A DNA stretch of 64,000 bases from contig JARFXP010000004.1 in assembly GCA_029194675.1 (NCBI GenBank), positions 124,001-188,000 on the forward strand, given 5' to 3'. Below are positions 58,616 to 64,000 of this stretch, piece after piece (within the stretch, counting starts at the first letter, position 1; each line of letters begins with the position of its first letter). Source of the stretch: Nitrospira sp. Its GTDB lineage: Bacteria; Nitrospirota; Nitrospiria; Nitrospirales; Nitrospiraceae. The position numbers and the translations under genes were made by a program. Under the pieces are notes generated by a model. The model was not told the DNA's origin and made no database searches. It saw only the letters and a list, made by a program, of their open reading frames with translations.

Positions 58616-59719
58616 ATGGCGAGCAAACAGAAACAAGCGACTGTCGTCGAGAAGAAACTGATCGGTTTGGCGGATATTGTAATTCAATCGGCCGAGCGCT
58701 CGAAAGACCCGACGTTCCAGATCCCGATCCGTGCCCTCTCGAATGTGTCCTTCAATGAACGGAAGGGCCTGATCGAGATGGGGAGCAAGAAACAGGAGCG
58801 GTCGTTCTTCAACGTCGGCATGGCGAAGAAATTCATGCAGACGGTGCTCGTGGCCGATGCCCTCTCCGAATTGCAGCGGGCTGATCTGACCACGTCGCTT
58901 CGAGAAATTTACTACCGTACGAAACATACGATCAAAGATTCGCACGAGAACACCTTCGACACACAGGATGAATCCGATCCGGTGATCGAAGATCTGGAAG
59001 TCTCCCTCGCCGCCCTCCGGGAGGAGCTGCATGTGCGGGCGGAAAACAGCGGCAGCATCGTCGGGCCGGTGATCTTCGGTGATGACGGCGATCGCGTCGA
59101 TTGTTCGAAGTTGGGGAAAGGCGGGTACTCGGTGCCGTCGATTGTGGAGCCGGAATATCTGGAGATTCGACGCTGCACGGCGGATTTCGTGCTGCTTGTC
59201 GAAAAGGGCACGCAGTGGAATCGCCTGTCTGAGGATAAGTTCTGGCGGCGTTATAACTGCATCCTCCTTACGGGAAATGGTCAGCCGCCCCGAGGTGTGC
59301 GGCGTTTGGCGAGACGGCTCCATGAAGAGCATCGGCTGCCGGTCTATGTCTTGGTCGATAACGATCCCTGGGGGTACTACATCTATTCCGTCGTCAAACA
59401 GGGCTCGATCAATCTGGCGTTCGAGAGCCAGCGCATGGCCATTCCCAAAGCCAAGTTCATGGGCTTCTCGAGTGCCGACCCGGAGCGGTACGAGCTGCCG
59501 CGGAACGTCGGCATCAAGCTCAACGAGAAAGACATCGCCCGCGCGAAGGAATTGATGAACTACCAGTGGTTCCAAAAGCCTGCCTGGCAGGCGGAGATCA
59601 AACGTATGCTTGCGAGCGGATTGAAGTACGAACTCGACGCGCTGGCAAATAAAGACTTTCAGTATCTCACCAAGAAATACCTGCCGAAGAAGCTTCAGGA
59701 ACGGGATTGGCTCGACTAG
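58616..59719 (+). CDS. top6A: DNA topoisomerase VI subunit A (Spo11-like)
   Basis: 367 aa DNA-cleaving half, same length as archaeal Top6A. The winged-helix active-site segment 'LREIYYRTKHT' has the tyrosine pair at residues 99-100. The Toprim domain is present as 'RLPVYVLVDNDPWGYYIYSVVKQGS' (D-x-D near residue 248), plus an upstream Glu ('VEKGTQWNRL'). Directly behind top6B with a 4-bp gap. Its 3' end lies 36 bp before the helicase start. Confidence 0.95.
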   Translation: MASKQKQATVVEKKLIGLADIVIQSAERSKDPTFQIPIRALSNVSFNERKGLIEMGSKKQERSFFNVGMAKKFMQTVLVADALSELQRADLTTSLREIYYRTKHTIKDSHENTFDTQDESDPVIEDLEVSLAALREELHVRAENSGSIVGPVIFGDDGDRVDCSKLGKGGYSVPSIVEPEYLEIRRCTADFVLLVEKGTQWNRLSEDKFWRRYNCILLTGNGQPPRGVRRLARRLHEEHRLPVYVLVDNDPWGYYIYSVVKQGSINLAFESQRMAIPKAKFMGFSSADPERYELPRNVGIKLNEKDIARAKELMNYQWFQKPAWQAEIKRMLASGLKYELDALANKDFQYLTKKYLPKKLQERDWLD

Positions 59720-59754
59720 CCTCCTTTCCTCGAACCGGCAACGACGCACCGGCC

Positions 59755-61314
59755 ATGAGGAGTTTGCCAGCCTGGACCGCGCCACTTCGTGACTGGCAGA
59801 GGCGAGCTCTGTCGGCAGTCTGTACCCATCAGACAAAAGACTTTTTGGCGATGGCCACTCCTGCCGCAGGAAAGACGCGTTTTGCGCTGCGTGTCGTGCA
59901 CGAGTTTATGGAGAAACAGGCTGCGGCCCGGGTGCTGGTCGTCTGCCCGACGAATCACCTCCGCACGCAATGGGCGGATGCCGCGGGGAAGATCGGTTTG
60001 CAACTCGATCCGACTTTGACCAACGAACAGGCGGCGGAAGCGCCGGACTATCACGGCGCCGTGGTCACCTACCAGCAAGTCTGTCTGGCCCCGGCGATCT
60101 TTCAGCGGGCCTGCAAGAGCAAGAAGACGCTGCTCATCTTCGACGAGTTGCACCACGCGGGCGACGGCAAGAACTGGGGGAAGGCGCTACGCTCGGCGTT
60201 TGACACGTCGGTGTTTCGGCTGATTCTGTCCGGCACGCCGTTCCGGTCCGACAACAATCCGATCCCGTTTATTCGATATGAGGAGGGAGAAAGCCGGGCG
60301 GATTTCGCCTACAGCTATACCGATGCGATTCGTGACAATGTCTGTCGGCCGATCGTATTCCCGAGCTACGAAGGCGAGCTCAGCTGGTTATCGGATGGTC
60401 GCGAACATCAGGCAACGTTTGAGGATGGACTGACATTCAATCGTCAGAGGGAACGGCTGAAGACGGCGTTACTTCAAGAAACCTGGGTTGGGCCGGTGAT
60501 TACCGACGCTCATGCTCAATTGACTCGCCTTCGGAAGCAGGAACAACCGGATGCCGGTGGGTTAATCGTGTGTATGGATCAGGAGCACGCACGGTGGGTT
60601 GCGGACCTCGTCGGGCGTATTATCGGCACCAAAGCAGCCGTTGCCGTGTCGGACGATCCCGCTGCTTCGCGCACGATTGAAGAGTTCGCCGATCACAAAA
60701 GGCAGCAGTGGCTGGTGGCGGTCAATATGGTGAGCGAAGGCGTGGATATTCCACGACTTCGTGTCGGTGTCTATGGGACGAACGTGATCACGGAAATGTA
60801 TTTTCGACAGGTGGTCGGCCGGTTCGTCCGGATGCAGGAGGGGTTGCCCAAACCGCAACGGGCATGGCTGTACCTGCCGAAAGATCCGGTCCTGGTGCAC
60901 TATGCCAAACAGATCAAGGCGGAGCGCGATCATGTGTTGGAAGACATCATGCCGGCGGAGCAACGGGACCTCTTCGGCCGCGCCACGGTTTCGACTAATG
61001 AGTACATGCCGCTGATGGCCGTGGCCAGGATGGATAGCCTGATCGGCGAAGACGAGCCGCGGGTCGAGGGCGATTCGGTTGCCGTTTCCGAACCGGCGGT
61101 CTCCCTCCATGAGCAGAAGCAAGATTTGCGGGATCTTCATCGACTGCTGGTCGCCGGCCTGGCACGAAACAGCGGAATCGATCATCGAAGGCTCAATGCG
61201 GAATTGATCGCGCGCACCGGGAGCCGGGTTGATCAGGCGACGACTGAGCAGCTTCGGAAGCGGATTCAACTGCTGGAGAGGTGGAAGGAGCGAGGGTATG
61301 ACGGCAAACGGTGA
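59755..61314 (+). CDS. Superfamily 2 DNA/RNA helicase linked to topoisomerase VI
   Basis: 519 aa from ATG 59755 (a TTG at 59707 is the alternative). Motifs: Q-like 'PLRDWQRRAL', I 'MATPAAGKTRFAL', Ia 'VCPTNHLRTQW', II 'LIFDELHH' (DExH), III 'LSGTPF', V/VI 'NMVSEGVDIPRL' and 'EMYFRQVVGRFVRM'. It belongs to the DEAD/ERCC3-like group of restriction/repair helicases. Operonic with both Top6 subunits, it may unwind or track DNA for them. Confidence 0.9.
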   Translation: MRSLPAWTAPLRDWQRRALSAVCTHQTKDFLAMATPAAGKTRFALRVVHEFMEKQAAARVLVVCPTNHLRTQWADAAGKIGLQLDPTLTNEQAAEAPDYHGAVVTYQQVCLAPAIFQRACKSKKTLLIFDELHHAGDGKNWGKALRSAFDTSVFRLILSGTPFRSDNNPIPFIRYEEGESRADFAYSYTDAIRDNVCRPIVFPSYEGELSWLSDGREHQATFEDGLTFNRQRERLKTALLQETWVGPVITDAHAQLTRLRKQEQPDAGGLIVCMDQEHARWVADLVGRIIGTKAAVAVSDDPAASRTIEEFADHKRQQWLVAVNMVSEGVDIPRLRVGVYGTNVITEMYFRQVVGRFVRMQEGLPKPQRAWLYLPKDPVLVHYAKQIKAERDHVLEDIMPAEQRDLFGRATVSTNEYMPLMAVARMDSLIGEDEPRVEGDSVAVSEPAVSLHEQKQDLRDLHRLLVAGLARNSGIDHRRLNAELIARTGSRVDQATTEQLRKRIQLLERWKERGYDGKR

Positions 61315-61492
61315 TTACTATCCGCATAAGGACCCGTGGTAAATAGTCCTGCAGTCTCAACTCATTGAAACGGCGGCGGTTAAAGTCGTATTGTTCACGA
61401 ACAAAAGTGGCCGGTTATCGGGTAGAGAGTCGAAGATCCGGAGCTTGTGCGGATCGAGCTAAACATTGTAGGGTATCTCGATACTGAGCATC

Positions 61493-61831
61493 ATGCAGGC
61501 ACAGTGGGTATTTCTCGCCGTGGCAATTGTCAGTGAGGTGATCGGAACATCCACGCTGAAGGCTTCGGAAGGATTTACACGCCTATGGCCTTCCGCTATC
61601 GTCGTGGCGGGCTATGCGTCAGCGTTCTATTTTCTTTCGCTCACGCTCAAAACCATTCCGGTTGGGGTCGCCTACGCCATCTGGTCAGGCGCAGGCATCG
61701 CCCTGATTGCGTTGATTGCCTGGGTTTTGTACGGCCAAGCTCTCGACCTCCCGGCTATCATAGGCATGTCACTCATCGTCGCCGGCATTGTTGTCCTCAA
61801 TCTCTCTTCCAATATCGCCTCTCACTCATGA
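61493..61831 (+). CDS. Small multidrug resistance (SMR) transporter
   Basis: 112 aa with four helices. SMR signature: '[23 protein letters not shown]' (membrane Glu in helix 1), '[35 protein letters not shown]', '[34 protein letters not shown]'. Proton-coupled cation or guanidinium exporter; single-gene type. Followed by an IS200 relic. Confidence 0.93.
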   Translation: MQAQWVFLAVAIVSEVIGTSTLKASEGFTRLWPSAIVVAGYASAFYFLSLTLKTIPVGVAYAIWSGAGIALIALIAWVLYGQALDLPAIIGMSLIVAGIVVLNLSSNIASHS

Positions 61832-61939
61832 GCTAGCCCAGCTCATCATTCCCCCAGGACCTGGGCAAGTCGATACGCATACCAGGTCCCATGTCGTTGA
61901 GCTATCAATTATTGACCGATGGGTTAGTTCTGATTCATT

Positions 61940-62050
61940 CTGATTGTCTGAATGAGTGAGGTGACGAATGGCCGAGACGAGCAGGAGACGGGTTACGCGT
62001 AGCTTGAATTGTAAGGAGACCACGCCTGTAAGGGCAGGATTCTTCATGCT
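61940..62050 (+). pseudogene. IS200 TnpA tail and right end, decayed
   Basis: The plus strand carries 'RDEQETGYA' - stop - 'LEL', the last codons of an IS200-type transposase. Then comes 'agcttgaattgtaaggagaccacg', nearly identical (with a shared GGAGACG.GT.ACGCG before it) to the element end near 23809-23850 on the other strand. Only the final ~100 bp survive, with an in-frame stop. The rest of 61832-62226 holds no gene. Confidence 0.6.
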
Positions 62051-62226
62051 ACTATTTTATGCCACTACCTTCGATAGGTGCTGAATATCGAAGTGATGAA
62101 CCGAAATGACGACGTCTTTCCTCGCCGTACCGGTCGCATGACGCCGTCGCATCCCGGTTGTCCTTGTCAATGGTCCCTCCAATGGAGAACTCTGGACTCC
62201 GTCTCAAAAACATGAACATGCAACCC

Positions 62227-62904
62227 TCACGATGACGAGGGCCCATGTGTGTTGGGGAGGTCATAACCAGGTTCCGGCTTTACCACACGAACCTTCTTGC
62301 CTTCAAGCAATGCGGCGCCGGGGTTGTTTATAATGCGATCGTTCTCGGAAAGCCCGCTTGCCACTTCGACGGCGTTGTCCATGAGTTTGCTCACGACAAT
62401 GGATTTCAAGTGCACTCGGTTGTCCTCCGTTACCACGGCCACTTGTGTGCCTCGCTCCTGGAACACCAATGCAGTGGATGGCATCGTGAAGGCTTGTCGA
62501 CCAATCGGCGTCGTTAAGTGGACCTGAGCGTACGAGCCGAGCCGGAGCGCTCGGTCCTCGTTCTCGATCGTGAACACCGTGGTCGCGGTGCGTGTACCTA
62601 CATCGAATCCCTTGGCCAAGGTCAGAAACTGGAAGTTGAAATGGCGATTCGGCAATTGCGGCACGGTGACGTCGGCCGTCAAGCCCGGATTGAGAAAAGG
62701 CCCGAACACCTCTGGTACGTTGACAAAGAGCCGCAACTTATCGACGACGGCCACGGTGGGGATGGATGTCTCAAACGTCCCCACGCGAAGCGATGCGGCT
62801 ACTTGTTTCGCATCATAGTAGCGAAAGCCGAGGTACAGACCGCACAACAGAAACGCCAAGATTGCCACGGACTTTCCCGGCCGAGCCTTGCCCCTTCTAC
62901 CCAT
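62227..62904 (-). CDS. RND efflux adaptor, shortened (membrane-fusion protein)
   Basis: 225 aa; normal adaptors are ~350-400. A membrane anchor ('SVAILAFLLCGLYLGFRYYD') runs straight into the beta-barrel and membrane-proximal region ('IPTVAVVDKLRLFVNVPEVFGPFLNPGLTADVTV', 'MPSTALVFQERGTQVAVVTEDNRVHLKSIVV', 'ASGLSENDRIINNPGAALLEGKKVRVVKPE'). The lipoyl and helical-hairpin domains normally found between are absent. It abuts the RND gene (stop and ATG adjacent), so it is translated from the same transcript but may be non-functional or a diverged accessory form. Confidence 0.85.
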   Translation of the reverse strand: MGRRGKARPGKSVAILAFLLCGLYLGFRYYDAKQVAASLRVGTFETSIPTVAVVDKLRLFVNVPEVFGPFLNPGLTADVTVPQLPNRHFNFQFLTLAKGFDVGTRTATTVFTIENEDRALRLGSYAQVHLTTPIGRQAFTMPSTALVFQERGTQVAVVTEDNRVHLKSIVVSKLMDNAVEVASGLSENDRIINNPGAALLEGKKVRVVKPEPGYDLPNTHGPSSS

Positions 62905-64000
62905 TTATACATTCTCCTTTTGGCGAATGGCTCGTCTTTCATAGATGACTGCATACACGCTAGGCACGAAAAACAGAGTGAAGAGCGTGGCCATGAGCAA
63001 GCCGCCGATGACGGCGCGACCCAGCGGCGCGTTTTGCGAATAGCCCGTCGCCATGGGGATCATCCCGACGATCATGGCCGAGGCGGTCATGAGGACCGGA
63101 CGGAAGCGAGTCTTTCCGGCTTCGATCGCGGCCCGCAGCGCATCGCCATGCTCTTGGAGCCGCTCACGCGCATAGGACACAACGAGGATCGAATTGGCAG
63201 TCCCAGTTCCCATGGTCATGATAGCGCCCGTCAGCGCGGGCTCCGAAAGGTGCGTATGGGTCATGAACAGAGACCACGCGATGCCCGCCAACGCGCCGGG
63301 CAAGGCGGTAATGATGATGAAGGGATCGAGCCAGGATTGGAAATTGACGACAATCAACAGATAGACAAGAACGATTGAAGTCAGAAGTCCGAGGATCAGC
63401 TCGACATAAGCATCGTTCATCAGTGACGCTTGGCCATGAATTTCGAGAGTGGCGCTGTGCGGTTTCTCGCGCTCCATGCCGTGCACAATCTTCTCCACAT
63501 CCGCCAGCACCGCACCGAAGTCGCGATCTTCGACGGAGACATAGATGTCGAACAGCGGCATAATGTTCCCATGTGTCACGACGCCCGGCGTTCCCTTCAC
63601 TGATAGGCTGGCCAAGTTACCAAGGAGCTGCACATCATTCTTCGAACTATTGTTTGAGGAGTCATCTACTGGGATGGTCATGAGACTGTTGACACTGTTG
63701 ATCTGTGGCTGCGGCGTATAGACGTTGATCAAATACGACATGCCGGTACTGGGGTCAAGCCAATAGATTTGGTCGATCTGTTGGCTGCCCGCAGTCGTCA
63801 TGAGGAGATTGTCCGCCATATCCTTCAGGGTCCTGTTGACCCCGAACCCGAACGTGCGGTTGCCCTCGACCATCATGGTCGGCGTGGTCATCGTCTGCTG
63901 TATCACCACATCCGTAGCGCCTGGGGCCTGGCTCAACTTGTCTGCCAACTTGCGGGCGAATTCATAATTTGGGTACATGTCGGGACCCTTCACCTGCACG
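62905..64000 (-). CDS. RND efflux transporter, C-terminal part
   Basis: The last ~364 residues of an AcrB/MMPL-like HAE-type pump (5' end beyond the window). Porter-domain sequence ('DIYVSVEDRDFGAVLADVEKIVHGM', 'ATLEIHGQASLMNDAYVELILG') is followed by the final membrane helices: 'SIVLVYLLIVVNFQSWLDPFIIITALPGALAGIAWSLF', 'GTANSILVVSYARERLQEHGDALRAAIEAGKTRFRPVLMTASAMIVGMIPMA'. No conserved Asp is expected in this half. Followed at once by the shortened adaptor. Confidence 0.93.
   Translation of the reverse strand, partial: VQVKGPDMYPNYEFARKLADKLSQAPGATDVVIQQTMTTPTMMVEGNRTFGFGVNRTLKDMADNLLMTTAGSQQIDQIYWLDPSTGMSYLINVYTPQPQINSVNSLMTIPVDDSSNNSSKNDVQLLGNLASLSVKGTPGVVTHGNIMPLFDIYVSVEDRDFGAVLADVEKIVHGMEREKPHSATLEIHGQASLMNDAYVELILGLLTSIVLVYLLIVVNFQSWLDPFIIITALPGALAGIAWSLFMTHTHLSEPALTGAIMTMGTGTANSILVVSYARERLQEHGDALRAAIEAGKTRFRPVLMTASAMIVGMIPMATGYSQNAPLGRAVIGGLLMATLFTLFFVPSVYAVIYERRAIRQKENV

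Noticed and set aside
58568-59836. 422-codon minus-strand ORF
   Set aside because: Antisense to the topoisomerase VI A gene; shadow, although long.
1-64000. CRISPR array
   Set aside because: No regularly spaced 25-40 bp direct repeats with unique spacers were seen; the tandem repeats found are coding (lectin) or 12-bp units.

Overview
The window (64 kb, GC-rich, dense genes on both strands) looks like a Gram-negative bacterial chromosome: TonB and a TonB-dependent receptor, lipoproteins with lipoboxes, an RND pump and a membrane-anchored cytochrome c. The combination of a hopanoid-type epimerase, a farnesyl diphosphate synthase, a carotenoid hydratase-like protein, a bacterial topoisomerase VI and many small beta-propeller/HEAT proteins makes me think of a Nitrospira-like member of Nitrospirota. 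That placement is inference from gene content, not a proven assignment.

Layout. 0-2 kb: the 5' part of a group II intron with its reverse transcriptase, cut by an IS3-family element whose orfB is frameshifted. 2-7.3 kb: accessory genes (HxlR regulator, two HEPN-like proteins, an ankyrin membrane protein, a ParE/RelE toxin-antitoxin pair, a six-repeat lectin propeller fused to a metzincin-like zinc site). 7.3-12.6 kb: HEAT protein, universal stress protein and hemerythrin flanked by a diverged ~90-bp repeat, pirin, and a second HxlR copy that shares a 412-bp perfect repeat with the first. 12.6-17.9 kb: a decayed DUF3817 gene, a DUF433/DUF5615 toxin-antitoxin pair, a small ComEA-like protein, an exo/endonuclease-phosphatase lipoprotein and repeat-rich intergenic DNA. 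17.9-28.7 kb: an aerolysin-like protein, relics of IS1380 and IS200 elements, an IS5 element, a DUF2844/DUF3443 pair, and a small island with 97-bp direct repeats and the 3' end of a tRNA gene.

28.7-41.3 kb is mostly core-like. It holds a minus-strand operon (small lipoprotein, DUF4331, TPR, HupE/UreJ) diverging from an ECF sigma factor and its cupin-tailed anti-sigma factor. Next to it is a metal-uptake cluster (NikR, TonB, DUF3842, TonB-dependent receptor). 41.3-49.5 kb has a GAF-kinase that lacks its phospho-acceptor histidine, a cytochrome c, and a terpenoid set (carotenoid hydratase-like, HpnA, farnesyl diphosphate synthase). 49.6-56.4 kb has a subtilase preceded by a stand-alone propeptide-like lipoprotein, a HugZ-like protein, and a DUF4124/WD40 pair. 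56.5-61.3 kb is a compact operon of topoisomerase VI B and A subunits with a superfamily 2 helicase. 61.5-64 kb has an SMR transporter, an IS200 relic, and the end of an RND efflux operon whose adaptor has lost its central domains.

The strongest leads are the topoisomerase VI-helicase operon, the histidine-less kinase, the protease with a separate propeptide lipoprotein, the lectin-metzincin fusion, the repeat hairpins with compensatory changes around hemerythrin-Usp, and the NikR/TonB/receptor nickel-type cluster beside HupE/UreJ.
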